NCBI GenBank assembly: GCA_963169665.1
Contig: CAUJET010000161.1
Coordinates: forward strand, 1 to 64,000
Direction: 5' to 3'
Length of the DNA: 64,000 nucleotides
Source: Actinomycetota bacterium
GTDB lineage: Bacteria > Actinomycetota > Acidimicrobiia > Acidimicrobiales > Ilumatobacteraceae
In this document: positions 23,545 to 32,108 of the stretch, piece after piece
Position numbering within the stretch: position 1 is the stretch's first letter
How the letters are laid out: every line of letters starts with the position of its first letter
Notes under the pieces: generated by a model
Database searches by the model: none
What the model was told of the DNA's origin: nothing
The model's input: only the letters and a program-made list of their open reading frames with translations
Position numbers and translations under genes: made by a program

Positions 23545-24213
23545 TCAGGCGACGGTGAAGACCGTGGCGTGGGCGAAGTGGTTGGTGTCGGTCATGTCAG
23601 CGCCGTCGTAGATCGGCACGTCCACCAGCTGCAGGTCGCTGATCCGTCCGTCGGACACCAGACGCTCGAACGCCTCGCCGAAACCGGCTGCTGCGAAGTG
23701 GGCCGCGTTGATGCCGATCGCCACCACACCACCGGGCCGCACGATGCGCAGCACCTCGCCGAGTGACGCCGGACCCACATGGCCGTGGGTGAACGTGCCC
23801 ACGCTCACCGCTCCCGCATAGGTGCCCGACTCGATCGGCAACCGCTGCGTCAGATCCACCTCGAGCAACGACCGGTAGACCGGCGCACCCTCGTGCTCCT
23901 TCGCCGACGCCCGCTGCAGCATCTCCGGCGAGATGTCGAGCCCGTCGATGAGCACCGGGTGATGGTGCCGCAGCGCCGCGCCGGCGAGCCCGGTGCCGCA
24001 TCCCACGTCGGCCACCACATCGCCGTCCCTCAGCCCCGCCACGCCATGCTGGGCGAACACCGCCACCACCTGCTCGTGCGCAACGTAGCGACGCTGTGCG
24101 ACATAGCCGCTCTCGTACGTCTCGGCCCACCGCGCGTACAACGACCGGTTCGCCTCCGGCCCGTCGAGCGCATACGCCGCAGCCAACAACTCGTCCGGAT
24201 CCTCGTCGCTCAT
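23545..24213 (-). CDS. Class I SAM-dependent methyltransferase
   Basis: A 222-aa methyltransferase. Motif I VVADVGCGTGLAG binds SAM, motif II is GLDISPEMLQRA, and RIVRPGGVVAIGIN is motif post-II/III. The N-terminus LYARWAETYESGYVAQRRYVAHE fits the Methyltransf_11 group acting on small molecules. The ATG at 24213 has GGAGGAG 5 bp upstream. The substrate is unknown. It stands alone, with a long 5-prime gap to the divergent SDR gene. Confidence 0.88.
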   Translation of the reverse strand: MSDEDPDELLAAAYALDGPEANRSLYARWAETYESGYVAQRRYVAHEQVVAVFAQHGVAGLRDGDVVADVGCGTGLAGAALRHHHPVLIDGLDISPEMLQRASAKEHEGAPVYRSLLEVDLTQRLPIESGTYAGAVSVGTFTHGHVGPASLGEVLRIVRPGGVVAIGINAAHFAAAGFGEAFERLVSDGRISDLQLVDVPIYDGADMTDTNHFAHATVFTVA

Positions 24214-24519
24214 CGTGCTCCTCCCGTGCATCGTGCGAACGTCGCCGTGCCGTGCCGTGATTCCGGGTCGATCACGCGTGCATGAACGACGTCGTCGGCG
24301 ACGTCGGCACCAGCGGCGGCGAGCGACCCCCGATGAGGCTGTCCGTGCGCCGACGCCATCAACGGGGAAGGTATCAGGGAGCTCGAACGTGTTCGGCCGG
24401 GTGACTGCAACCGGGCTCGGGCTGGGTCGGCATCACTGCGGAAATCGGTGGTTCGGCGGACGGCTACTGTCCCGTTCACCACACCAGGAACGACTGGCGA
24501 CAGTAGGGGAGGGGCCCGA
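24214..24519. other. Intergenic region between divergent methyltransferase and SDR genes
   Basis: 306 bp without a supportable gene. It holds the ribosome binding sites of both flanking genes (GGAGGAG for the methyltransferase; GGGGAGGGG for the SDR). I see no clear promoter boxes, repeats or hairpins. Confidence 0.5.
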
Positions 24520-25368
24520 ATGTCCGTAGTCCTCATCACGGGATGCTCGACGGGGATCGGCCTGCGCACCGCAGTGGCGTTCGCTGCCGCAGGCGACACC
24601 GTGGTCGCAACGATGCGCAACACCGCCAAGGCCGCTGCGCTGAACGCGGCAGCAGCCGAAGCAGGCGTGGCGATCGAGGTCGTCGCGCTCGACGTCACCG
24701 ACGACGCATCGGTGGCTGCGGCCGTCGACGACGTGCTCGGCCGTCACGGTCGCATCGACGTCCTCGTCAACAATGCCGGTGTCGGCCTGTCGGGACCGGT
24801 CGAGGACTTCGACGATGCCCTGGCTCGCACCACGTTCGAGACCAACTTCTGGGGACCGGTACGCATGGTCCGACGCGTCCTGCCGGCGATGCGCGCCCAG
24901 GGCAGCGGGGTCGTGGTGAACGTGAGCTCGATCACTGGCCGGCTCCCGGCGTTTCCCGCCTACGCCTTCTACGCCGCGAGCAAGCATGCGGTCGGCGCGC
25001 TCTCGGAGGCGCTCGCTGCCGAGGTCGCGCCGTTCGGCATCCGGGTCGTCTGCGTCGAGCCCGGCTACTACGACACGGCGCTGACCGACACCGTCGACCA
25101 ACTGCTCGCCGACCTCGACGACGCGTCGCCGTACGCGGCCGTCAACCGGTTCATGCTCGACTTCAGCAAGTCGGCGCTCGAGAGCGGCGGGGACCCCAAC
25201 GACGTGGCGTCCGCGATCGTCGCCGCTGTCGCCGATGCGTCATCGCCATTGCACGTCCACGTCGGCGCCGACGCCGATGCGTTCCTCGAGCTGTGGGCCG
25301 GGACCGGCACCTTCGAGAGCTTCGTCCCCGCCGCCAACGCGATGCTGTTCGGCAGCGGCGACGCCTGA
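24520..25368 (+). CDS. Short-chain dehydrogenase/reductase (SDR)
   Basis: A 282-aa classical SDR. The NAD(P)-binding motif is TGCSTGIG near residue 8; LDVTDD and NNAGVG follow. The catalytic Ser lies in VNVSSITG and the YxxxK in YAASK; VEPGYYDT fits the substrate loop. The ATG at 24520 sits 9-10 bp after AGGGGAGG. The Ile-Thr-rich pattern resembles SDRs annotated as oxidoreductases of hydroxysteroid-like substrates, but the substrate cannot be inferred. It is a single gene convergent with glpD. Confidence 0.9.
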   Translation: MSVVLITGCSTGIGLRTAVAFAAAGDTVVATMRNTAKAAALNAAAAEAGVAIEVVALDVTDDASVAAAVDDVLGRHGRIDVLVNNAGVGLSGPVEDFDDALARTTFETNFWGPVRMVRRVLPAMRAQGSGVVVNVSSITGRLPAFPAYAFYAASKHAVGALSEALAAEVAPFGIRVVCVEPGYYDTALTDTVDQLLADLDDASPYAAVNRFMLDFSKSALESGGDPNDVASAIVAAVADASSPLHVHVGADADAFLELWAGTGTFESFVPAANAMLFGSGDA

Positions 25369-25454
25369 GAACGCGGCGGGCGAGCGTCGGCCGGTGCCCT
25401 CCGAGTCCCACGCGCCACCCGGGTGGGCGGCTGGCACTCGGGTGGATCGGCGAT

Positions 25455-27068
25455 CTACGCCTCGAGGTATTCCTTCAGGCGGCGGTCGGCGTCGTCGCCG
25501 AACAGGATCCTCGCCACCTCGTCGAGGCCGGCCGACGAACGGATGTCCTCGTCGCGCACCACCTGCTCGATCTTCGAGCGGCGACGCATGAAGTCCTCGA
25601 GCCGCGTGATCAGCTCGGTCGTGGCCGCCTGGTGCAGCTCCACACGCAGGTAGTCGGCGTTCTCCATGATGTCCTCGCCCATGCGCGGATCGTCACGGAT
25701 CGCCTCGAGCATCGTGAACGCACGACGCCCGTAGCGGCGCCACAACCGGTCGCTCAACGGCTCGACGTCGGGCTTGGTGCGCAACGAGTCGAGACGGATG
25801 AGCTTGGCCTGTCGGTAGAACTCGGCGCGGGTGGCCGCGGCCGGCTCGCCGTACCAGTTCTTCAGGTCGCGCTCGAGCGGCACGCCCAGCTTCTCCACCT
25901 CGGCCGCCACCTCTTCGCCCACGTTCAAGCAGTCGGTGAGCTTGCCGCCGAACACCGTCACCAGCCGCATCCGTTTGTCGGCCTCGATCGCATGCTTCCG
26001 GCTCAGCGACGTCCAGTCGACCTCCTTCTGGTCGCCACCGCCCGACTTCACCACCAGGGGCCGCACACCGCACCGCTCGGCGATCACGTCGGCCGGGGTG
26101 AGCGGCTGGCGCAGGTTGAGCCGCGCGTTGATCTGCTCGAGCAGGAAGTTGCGGTCGTCGTCGGTCACCTCGCTGAACGGCTCGTCCATACGGGTGTCGG
26201 TCGTGCCGATCACCGACCGCATCCCCATCGGGATCACGTAGAACAACCGCTGCGTGTCGTCGAAGAACGCGAGCACGCGCTGATGGTCGTCGGTGGTGAG
26301 CCGGGGCACCACCAGGTGGATGCCCTTCGAGTACACGATGCGGTGATCGGTGGCCACGCCCCACTGCTGGTTCAGCGAGTCGACGAACGGACCGGCCGCG
26401 TTCACGATCACCCGCGCCGACGTCGTGAACTCCTCGCCGCTGTCGACGTCGCGTAGCTGCGCCACCCACTTGTCGCCCACCCGATCGGCCGAGACCAGCT
26501 CGACGTAGTTGGCCGCCGTCGCCCCCGCCTCGAGCGCCGACCGCACGAACGAGAACACGAACCGCGAGTCGTTGTCGACCAGGTACGCGTCGCGGTACTC
26601 GATGCCGCCGCGCACGTCGGTGGTGTCGATCACCGGCTCCTCGTCGCGGATCTTCTCCGCACTCAACAGCCGCGGGTACCGGGTGCCGAACTGGCCGATG
26701 CCCCAGTAGCCGAGCGCACCCAGACCGGCGAACCACGGCGGGAACGGCGACGAGTGGTCGAGGCTCGCGAGAAAGCTGATCTCCTTGATGTTGTCGGGGT
26801 AGGCCTTCATCAACCGGTTGCGCGACCGGCACAGCTTGAACACCAGCAGGAACTCGTAGTTCTCGAGGTACTTGAAGCCACCCCACACCAGGTTCGACGA
26901 CTCCTGGCTGGTGAAGTGGCCGAAGTCGCCACGATCCACCAGTGCCACCGACGCACCACGGCCGGCGAGCGCCGCCGAGGTGACCGCCCCGTTGATGCCA
27001 CCGCCCACCACCAACACGTCGAAGCTGCCGCCTCGGAGTCGGTCGAGCTGGGACTGTCGCAGGGCCAT
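25455..27068 (-). CDS. glpD: Aerobic glycerol-3-phosphate dehydrogenase
   Basis: At 537 aa this matches bacterial GlpD/GlpA-type FAD enzymes that oxidise sn-glycerol 3-phosphate to dihydroxyacetone phosphate and feed electrons to quinone. The FAD-binding Rossmann motif is VLVVGGGINGAVTSAALAGRG. Other hallmarks are SSNLVWGGFKYLENYEF, AAGPFVDSL, YSKGIHLVVPRL, RLFYVIPMG, IGTTDT and GVRPLV. The C-terminal helical DAO_C domain follows. The ATG at 27068 has no good Shine-Dalgarno, so the mRNA may be leaderless. No glpK or glpF lies next to it. Confidence 0.92.
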   Translation of the reverse strand: MALRQSQLDRLRGGSFDVLVVGGGINGAVTSAALAGRGASVALVDRGDFGHFTSQESSNLVWGGFKYLENYEFLLVFKLCRSRNRLMKAYPDNIKEISFLASLDHSSPFPPWFAGLGALGYWGIGQFGTRYPRLLSAEKIRDEEPVIDTTDVRGGIEYRDAYLVDNDSRFVFSFVRSALEAGATAANYVELVSADRVGDKWVAQLRDVDSGEEFTTSARVIVNAAGPFVDSLNQQWGVATDHRIVYSKGIHLVVPRLTTDDHQRVLAFFDDTQRLFYVIPMGMRSVIGTTDTRMDEPFSEVTDDDRNFLLEQINARLNLRQPLTPADVIAERCGVRPLVVKSGGGDQKEVDWTSLSRKHAIEADKRMRLVTVFGGKLTDCLNVGEEVAAEVEKLGVPLERDLKNWYGEPAAATRAEFYRQAKLIRLDSLRTKPDVEPLSDRLWRRYGRRAFTMLEAIRDDPRMGEDIMENADYLRVELHQAATTELITRLEDFMRRRSKIEQVVRDEDIRSSAGLDEVARILFGDDADRRLKEYLEA

Positions 27069-27177
27069 GCACAGATTGTGCCCAAACCAGGACCCGGTTC
27101 GGACGCACTTCTCGGTGATCCGCACGTCACACCCTCGATCGGGCGTCCGCCGACCGATCCGTGATGCAGCGTGCATG

Positions 27178-27207
27178 CGAACGGAATCACGAACGGAATC
27201 ACGAACG
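27178..27207 (+). repeat. 12-bp direct repeat upstream of the NERD gene
   Basis: CGAACGGAATCA occurs twice in tandem (27178-27201), followed by a partial third copy. It lies between the divergent glpD and NERD starts and could be a regulator-binding array. It is far too short and too few in copies for a CRISPR. Confidence 0.5.
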
Positions 27208-27254
27208 AGCCGAACTTCGTCAAGAACGCGTCAGGCCGTGCCGATATCAGGGGC

Positions 27255-27953
27255 ATGGTGGTGGACGACAAGCCGTTGCGCGCAGCCGATGAGCGAGGCG
27301 CGGGCGAACAAGAACCCGCATCGGCCCTGGTGGTGGGATCGACGACCGACACGGCCGACGATCCCGATCCGACCCTCGACCGTCGCGCTCCCCAGCGCCC
27401 CGACGACGGCCTGGGCGTGGTGACCGCTGCGCTCACCATTGCGCCGCCTGAAACCGGCACCGACTCGATCACGGCCGAACTCGAGGCCGGGCTCGGCCAC
27501 GACACGTTCGTGCTCCACGGCCGCATCGTGCCCAACACCCGCGGCGACGTCGACCATGTGATCGTCGCCCCCTCTGGCGTGTGGCTCGTCGACACCAAGA
27601 GCTACTGGGGCCTGGTCGAGAAGCGTGACGCCGGCAACTGGCGCACCGTCGACCACCGCCTGTTCGTCAACGGCCGCGACCAGACCAACCTCGTCGACGA
27701 CCTCGCCTGGCAGGCCACCGGTGTGCGCGCCCTGCTCGACCAGGTCGGCCTCGATGACGTGCCCGTGCACCCCGTGCTGCTGTTCATCGGCTCGGCCGGC
27801 CGCTGGTTCGCCAAGCCGATCGACATCGACGGCGTGCGCGCCATGTGGACCACCAAACTGCTCGAGTTCGTCGCCGCCCCCGGCTCGCTCGACGACACCA
27901 CCTGTCGCACGATCGCGACCGATCTCAGCGCCCAGTTGCCCGCCCGGGCCTGA
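27255..27953 (+). CDS. NERD nuclease-domain protein (second copy, no zinc ribbon)
   Basis: A 232-aa protein whose C-terminal ~150 residues closely match the NERD domain of the gene at 5166: VPNTRGDVDHVIVAPSGVWLVDTKSYWG, then NGRDQTNLVDDLAWQ and the common end DLSAQLPARA. The D...DxK core is retained. The N-terminus is a polar, variable stretch without the Cys knuckles. The ATG at 27255 is chosen (CAGGGG upstream); the longer frame to 27171 includes the 12-bp repeats and is less likely. The same role as the first copy is inferred, here apart from any helicase. Confidence 0.8.
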   Translation: MVVDDKPLRAADERGAGEQEPASALVVGSTTDTADDPDPTLDRRAPQRPDDGLGVVTAALTIAPPETGTDSITAELEAGLGHDTFVLHGRIVPNTRGDVDHVIVAPSGVWLVDTKSYWGLVEKRDAGNWRTVDHRLFVNGRDQTNLVDDLAWQATGVRALLDQVGLDDVPVHPVLLFIGSAGRWFAKPIDIDGVRAMWTTKLLEFVAAPGSLDDTTCRTIATDLSAQLPARA

Positions 27954-27975
27954 CCATCGGCCTGGCGGCCTCGGC

Positions 27976-28446
27976 TCAGAGGTAGCCGGGATGCTCCGGA
28001 TCGACCTGCTGGTAGCCGGCGTCCTTGGTCTGCTCGAAGAACGGCTTGCCGCCGTGGGCCTGCACGATCTGCGGGCCGAAGTGATCCGATGCCATCGCCA
28101 CCGTGCGGCACACCTGTGAGAACTCGTTCGCGTCGGTGCTGAGCGCCAACGACTCGCCGCCGATCAACACCTGGTTACCCGCCCAGCTCGTCCGCACGAA
28201 CGACAACGCCCCGTTGATGTCGTTCAACGACTCCAGCAGTTCCGGCGTCTTCTCCACGTCGCGCGCCACCACCGAGAACACCCGGATCACCGGTATCTCG
28301 TCGCCGTCCACGCGGGCGAAGAAGCCCGCGCTCTCGGTCTTGATGAAGTAGTTGCCCTGCTCGTCAGGCGTCGCCTTCTCCACCCCCGAGATGCGCTCGA
28401 TGAGCGTCTCCAGGTGCGAGCGAGCGATGTCGTTGTTGAGACCCAC
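27976..28446 (-). CDS. YbjN-domain protein
   Basis: A 156-aa protein of the YbjN family (fold like type III secretion chaperones). The pattern includes ESAGFFARVDGDEIPVIRVFSVVARDVEKTPELLESLNDINGALSFVRTSW and ALSTDANEFSQVCRTVAMASDHFGPQI. YbjN proteins are soluble and have roles in stress or as protein-binding regulators; the exact job is unknown. The start is a GTG at 28446. It lies 37 bp downstream of a lipoprotein gene on the same strand and may be cotranscribed with it. Confidence 0.85.
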   Translation of the reverse strand: MGLNNDIARSHLETLIERISGVEKATPDEQGNYFIKTESAGFFARVDGDEIPVIRVFSVVARDVEKTPELLESLNDINGALSFVRTSWAGNQVLIGGESLALSTDANEFSQVCRTVAMASDHFGPQIVQAHGGKPFFEQTKDAGYQQVDPEHPGYL

Positions 28447-28483
28447 GCCGAAGATGCTGACACAGCCCCGCCGTCCGAGGCGA

Positions 28484-29485
28484 TCAGTCGCCGGGTGTCA
28501 GTTCGAGCACACGACCGGTGCGGTGCTCGGTCAGCCACAGCGCTCCGTCGCGCACCAGCAGCGAGTGCGGTCCCTCCAGCCCCTCGGCGACGACGGTCGG
28601 CTCCCCGCCGGCCACCGGCACGGCCACCACACGGCCCGACACGAACAGCGCCACGTAGGCCGAGTCGCCGACGACGGCCACCCCGGTCGGCGTCGACTGC
28701 GGCGGGAAGGTCGCGAGCGGCGACACCACGCCCTCGCACACCTCGTCGCCCGCGCAATCTGGCCACCCGAGGTCGCTCGGCCCGGGCAACGGGACCACGT
28801 TCAACTCCTCCACCGGCTGCGGACCTGCCACGTCGCCGATCTCGCTCACCAGCACCCGGCCGTCCCGCAACAGCGCGTGCGCGTAGCCGCCCTTCAGGCC
28901 GGTCGCGACGACCGTGCTCGCCAGCGTGTTCGGGTCGAACGCCCACAGCGTGCCGCTGCCTGCCGTCACCTCACCGCCGCTGATCGACCCGCTGGTCTCG
29001 TAGAGGAACCGCCCGTCACCCAGCGATGTCAGCGTCCCCTCGCTGCGCCCGTTGAACGGCAGGTCGTCGAGCACCACCTCCACCCGGCCGGCGGGCTGCG
29101 AGCCGTCCCACGCGGCACGGACGAGCCCTCGTCGCACCATCACCCACACGACCCCGTCCTGCCAGAGCACGCCGGTCGGCTTGTCGAGCCCATCGAGCAC
29201 GACGTCGAGTGCACCCGATCGAGGGTCGAACGACAGCACCTGGCCGACGGCTTGGCCCTCGTCGCCGGCCAGTTGGGCGATCACCACCGTGCCGTCGGGG
29301 CCGTCCGCCAGCTGCGTTGGACGGTCGAGGCCCTCCACCACCACGGAACGACCCGTGTCGGCGTCGCCGACACCGTCACCGTCGTCCGGTGTGTCGCCGG
29401 CACACCCGGCCAACGCGGCGAGTGCGACCACGCCGGCGACGAGCGTCGACATGGCCACCTTCGACGTCGACCTGCGAACCCTCAT
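28484..29485 (-). CDS. Lipoprotein with six-bladed propeller (sorbosone dehydrogenase/NHL-like)
   Basis: A 333-aa exported protein. A basic N-terminus and hydrophobic core end at a lipobox LAALAGC (about residue 28). The rest shows beta-propeller repeats of the type LDRPTQLADGPDGTVVIAQ, LDKPTGVLWQDGVVWVM and PTGVAVVGDSAYVALF, with GPHSLLVRDGALWLTEH at the end. Such propellers occur in glucose/sorbosone dehydrogenase-like and NHL proteins. No quinone-binding residues can be assigned, so enzymatic activity is uncertain. Confidence 0.83.
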   Translation of the reverse strand: MRVRRSTSKVAMSTLVAGVVALAALAGCAGDTPDDGDGVGDADTGRSVVVEGLDRPTQLADGPDGTVVIAQLAGDEGQAVGQVLSFDPRSGALDVVLDGLDKPTGVLWQDGVVWVMVRRGLVRAAWDGSQPAGRVEVVLDDLPFNGRSEGTLTSLGDGRFLYETSGSISGGEVTAGSGTLWAFDPNTLASTVVATGLKGGYAHALLRDGRVLVSEIGDVAGPQPVEELNVVPLPGPSDLGWPDCAGDEVCEGVVSPLATFPPQSTPTGVAVVGDSAYVALFVSGRVVAVPVAGGEPTVVAEGLEGPHSLLVRDGALWLTEHRTGRVLELTPGD

Positions 29486-29548
29486 CGATCCACACTCGCC
29501 GATCGTGGGGCATCGCGCCAGCCGCGGCCCGGTCGACGCCGGTCGCCG

Positions 29549-30247
29549 TCAGTCGGCCAGCCCGATCTGGCGTGCCATGGTCATTGCCGTGTCCGCGAAG
29601 AAGCGTTCGTGGTGCTCGACGAGCCCGCGGGTCTGGCTGAACAGCTCGAAGCTCAGCAGGCCGAACAACTGCGTCCAGGCGGCGATCGTGTGGAACATCG
29701 CCTCGGCGGGCAGTTCGAGCGCGAGACGGTCGAGCAGCTTCGTCATCTCGCGCCGCGACGACGCGCTGATCGACGCCACGGCAGCGTCGCCCAGCAGCCC
29801 GTCGGCGTGGGCGTCGGCCACCACCTGCACGAGCGCGAGCGACACGCGAGTACCGGGCACCACCGTGTCGTCGGGTGCGGCATAGCCCGGTACCGGCGTG
29901 CCGTAGAGGAGCGCGTACTCGTGCGGGTGCGCCACCGCCCAGGACCTGATCGCCTTCGCCACGGCGACCCACCGTGCCGCCGGCGCCCGACGCGAGCTGG
30001 CCGCGAGCGCCGCTTCGGCCTCGTCGCCGAGCGCGTCGTACGCCTCGACGATCATCGCCGTCAGCAGCGCGTCGTGGTTCTCGAAGTAGCGGTACACGGC
30101 CGACGGCACGAGCTCGAGGTCGCGTGCCACCGCTCGCAGCGACAACTCGCCGGGGCCGTGCTCGGCGAGGTGCCGTCGCGCCGTCGCCAGGATCTGTGCC
30201 TGCACCGCTGCGCGGGCGTGGTCTCGGGCGGTTCGGAGGGTGCTCAC
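29549..30247 (-). CDS. TetR family regulator with WHG-type C-terminal domain
   Basis: A 232-aa repressor. The HTH is RRHLAEHGPGELSLRAVARDLELVPSAVYRYFENHDALLTAMI. The C-terminal stretch HPHEYALLYGTPVPGYAAP is the signature of the TetR_C_13/WHG domain. The GTG at 30247 starts it; longer frames run through the operators. Two copies of a palindromic operator lie within 100 bp of the start, so it should repress both itself and the divergent Ddn-like gene. Confidence 0.9.
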   Translation of the reverse strand: MSTLRTARDHARAAVQAQILATARRHLAEHGPGELSLRAVARDLELVPSAVYRYFENHDALLTAMIVEAYDALGDEAEAALAASSRRAPAARWVAVAKAIRSWAVAHPHEYALLYGTPVPGYAAPDDTVVPGTRVSLALVQVVADAHADGLLGDAAVASISASSRREMTKLLDRLALELPAEAMFHTIAAWTQLFGLLSFELFSQTRGLVEHHERFFADTAMTMARQIGLAD

Positions 30248-30268
30248 CCCCGCAGTCTGCCAGACAGC

Positions 30269-30292
30269 GATCACAAAACGGATCACTGATCT
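30269..30292. promoter_or_regulatory. TetR operator, copy 1
   Basis: A 24-bp unit beginning GATCACAAAAC and ending in the 13-bp palindrome GGATCA-C-TGATCT (one arm mismatch). It lies 22 bp before the TetR start, where bound repressor would block it. Confidence 0.7.
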
Positions 30293-30319
30293 TGACTTTA
30301 CTCGATTCGGGTGTACGGT
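30292..30319 (+). promoter_or_regulatory. Sigma-70-type promoter between twin operators
   Basis: TTGACT (30292-30297), 16-bp spacer, TACGGT (30314-30319), directed to the Ddn-like gene at 30367. It is flanked exactly by the two operator copies, so repressor binding would cover both promoter edges. Confidence 0.55.
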
Positions 30320-30343
30320 GATCACAAAACAGATCAGTGATCT
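30320..30343. promoter_or_regulatory. TetR operator, copy 2
   Basis: A near-identical 24-bp unit ending in the perfect palindrome AGATCA-G-TGATCT (30331-30343). Its start is 51 bp from copy 1, about five helical turns, so two dimers could bind on the same face. Confidence 0.72.
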
Positions 30344-30366
30344 GATTCCGACCGCGAGGAGTCGCC

Positions 30367-30822
30367 ATGAACACCACCGCCCGCTACATCCAGCCCGACG
30401 CCTTCACCCGCAAGGTCTTCAACCCCTTGATCGCCCGCCTCACGCGCATGGGCATCAGCATGTGGGGATCACGCGTGCTCGCCGTGACGGGCCGTAGCAC
30501 CGGCGAGGTGCGCACCACGCCCGTCAACGTGCTCACCCTCGACGGCGAGCGCTACCTGGTCGCACCCCGCGGCATCACCCAGTGGGTCCGCAACATCCGG
30601 GTCGCCGGCCAGGGCGACCTCAGGGTCGGCCGCCGGGTCGAGACCGTCGTGGTCGACGAGGTGCCCGACCACGCCAAGCCCGTCATCCTGCGCGCCTACC
30701 TGCGTCGCTGGAAGTGGGAGGTCGGTCAGTTCTTCGACGGCGTCGGTCCCGACGCGACCGACGAGGAACTGCTCGCCATCGCCGCCGGCTACCCGGTGTT
30801 CCGCATCACCACGGCCGCCTGA
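30367..30822 (+). CDS. Deazaflavin (F420)-dependent nitroreductase family protein (Ddn-like)
   Basis: A 151-aa split-barrel protein. The pattern VLAVTGRSTGEVRTTPVNVLTLDGERYLVAPRG...WVRNIRVAGQGDLRVG is that of Ddn-type F420H2-dependent nitro/quinone reductases of actinobacteria. It is controlled by the promoter and two TetR operators upstream, suggesting induction by a compound it detoxifies. The F420 link follows from the family and is not proven here. Confidence 0.88.
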   Translation: MNTTARYIQPDAFTRKVFNPLIARLTRMGISMWGSRVLAVTGRSTGEVRTTPVNVLTLDGERYLVAPRGITQWVRNIRVAGQGDLRVGRRVETVVVDEVPDHAKPVILRAYLRRWKWEVGQFFDGVGPDATDEELLAIAAGYPVFRITTAA

Positions 30823-30836
30823 CCGACGGCGGCTCG

Positions 30837-31631
30837 TCAGCGCTCGACGTGCACCTTGGTGCGATACGGGCCGACCTGCCAGGCGGCCCGGCTGAACGGC
30901 TGCCACTCGCCGAACGGCAACCGCAGGCGATCGGCCACGATGCCGAGCACCGCCGGGTTGTACCCGAGCCCGCAGTGGCTGCCGTACACCTCGATGTTCT
31001 CCGAGCGCGGGCCCGGCACGTCGACGCACGACCGCCACGGCACCACGCCGTCGGCCTTGGTGAACACCGCGGTCGACGGCACCGCCGGCACACCCGTGTA
31101 CGGCTCACGGCGGAAGTCGGCAGAGTGCGGACGGCGCAACCCGTGCAGGGGAGCGGTGCGGTCGAACCAGCGACCCACGTTCGTCTCCTCCGCCCGCGTC
31201 AACCGGAACGGGCTGCCGAGCGTGATGACGTGGCGCACCTTCTCGGGGAACCGCGCGGCCAGCGCCCGCGAGTAGAGCCCGCCGAGGCTCCACCCGATCA
31301 ACGTCACCGGCTGCTCGCCGTGACGGTGGTAGATGTCCTCGAAGCGGTTGATCATCCCGTCGACGATCCGCTGCGACGGGCCCAGGTTCTGCCCGAGGTG
31401 CCAGCCGTGCACCGAGTAGTCGAGCCGGGCCAGCACGTACCGCAACGACGCGGTCGACTGGTCCGACGCCGTGAACCCCGGCAGCACCATCACCGGACGA
31501 CCGTCGCCTGTCGGCAGACGAGTCAGCAGCGGGGTGAGCGCCGTGAACGCCATCATCTCTCCCGTCGCCCGAGCGGGCTCGGTCGCGAAGGTGAGCACCG
31601 GCGGGTTCCGGAACTGCGGCTGGGTCGTCAT
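30837..31631 (-). CDS. Alpha/beta hydrolase (esterase/lipase-like)
   Basis: A 264-aa hydrolase. The oxyanion region is PVMVLPGFTASDQST and the nucleophile elbow GWSLGG; the catalytic His is likely in YGSHCGLGYNP. The domain resembles lipase-like proteins that act on lipid esters. The ATG at 31631 is chosen because upstream codons have low coding character. It is convergent with the Ddn-like gene and divergent from the VOC gene. No signal peptide, so it is cytoplasmic. Confidence 0.85.
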   Translation of the reverse strand: MTTQPQFRNPPVLTFATEPARATGEMMAFTALTPLLTRLPTGDGRPVMVLPGFTASDQSTASLRYVLARLDYSVHGWHLGQNLGPSQRIVDGMINRFEDIYHRHGEQPVTLIGWSLGGLYSRALAARFPEKVRHVITLGSPFRLTRAEETNVGRWFDRTAPLHGLRRPHSADFRREPYTGVPAVPSTAVFTKADGVVPWRSCVDVPGPRSENIEVYGSHCGLGYNPAVLGIVADRLRLPFGEWQPFSRAAWQVGPYRTKVHVER

Positions 31632-31729
31632 GCGAACGAGTCTTCCACCCACCCTCTGCCTGCACCACCCCCGGACGGCGTGAGCGTCGGCTCGGCGTCG
31701 GCCCGCCCGCGCCCGCATAGGGTTCGGTC

Positions 31730-32098
31730 ATGGCCGAACCCACACCCACCGAACCGCCCGAGCTGTTCATGGTGCTCGACGCCGTCGACGTGGAAGCGGT
31801 CGCCGAGTTCTGGGCGGAAGCACTGCGCTATCGGCGCGTCGACCGGCTCGAGCAGTACGTGGTGCTCGTGCCGCTGGTGAGCCATACCGGCCCGATGTTC
31901 CTGGTGCAGGGCGTGAGCGAACCGAAGCAGACCAAGAACCGGATGCACGTCGACCTCCACGTCGCCGACCCGGAGGCCGAGGCCGACCGGCTCGTCGCGC
32001 TCGGCGCCACACGCGTCGGGGGCGGCCAGCTCGGCGACTTCGCCTGGATCTGCATGCGCGACCCGGAGGGCAACGAGTTCGACATCGGCAAGCGCTGA
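31730..32098 (+). CDS. Glyoxalase/VOC-like domain protein
   Basis: A 122-aa single-domain protein: LDAVDVEAVAEFWAEALRYRR at the start, HVDLHVADPEAEADRLVALGATRVGGG and CMRDPEGNEFDIG at the end. This is the Glyoxalase-like (PF18029-type) pattern. Metal ligands may be the H of MHVDLHV and the E of GNEFDI. The substrate is unknown. It is convergent with a methyltransferase gene 10 bp away. Confidence 0.85.
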   Translation: MAEPTPTEPPELFMVLDAVDVEAVAEFWAEALRYRRVDRLEQYVVLVPLVSHTGPMFLVQGVSEPKQTKNRMHVDLHVADPEAEADRLVALGATRVGGGQLGDFAWICMRDPEGNEFDIGKR

Positions 32099-32108
32099 GC
32101 GCCTGCGA

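Noticed and set aside
27178..27207. Possible CRISPR seed from short direct repeats
   Set aside because: Two and a half copies of 12 bp without spacers; no cas genes.
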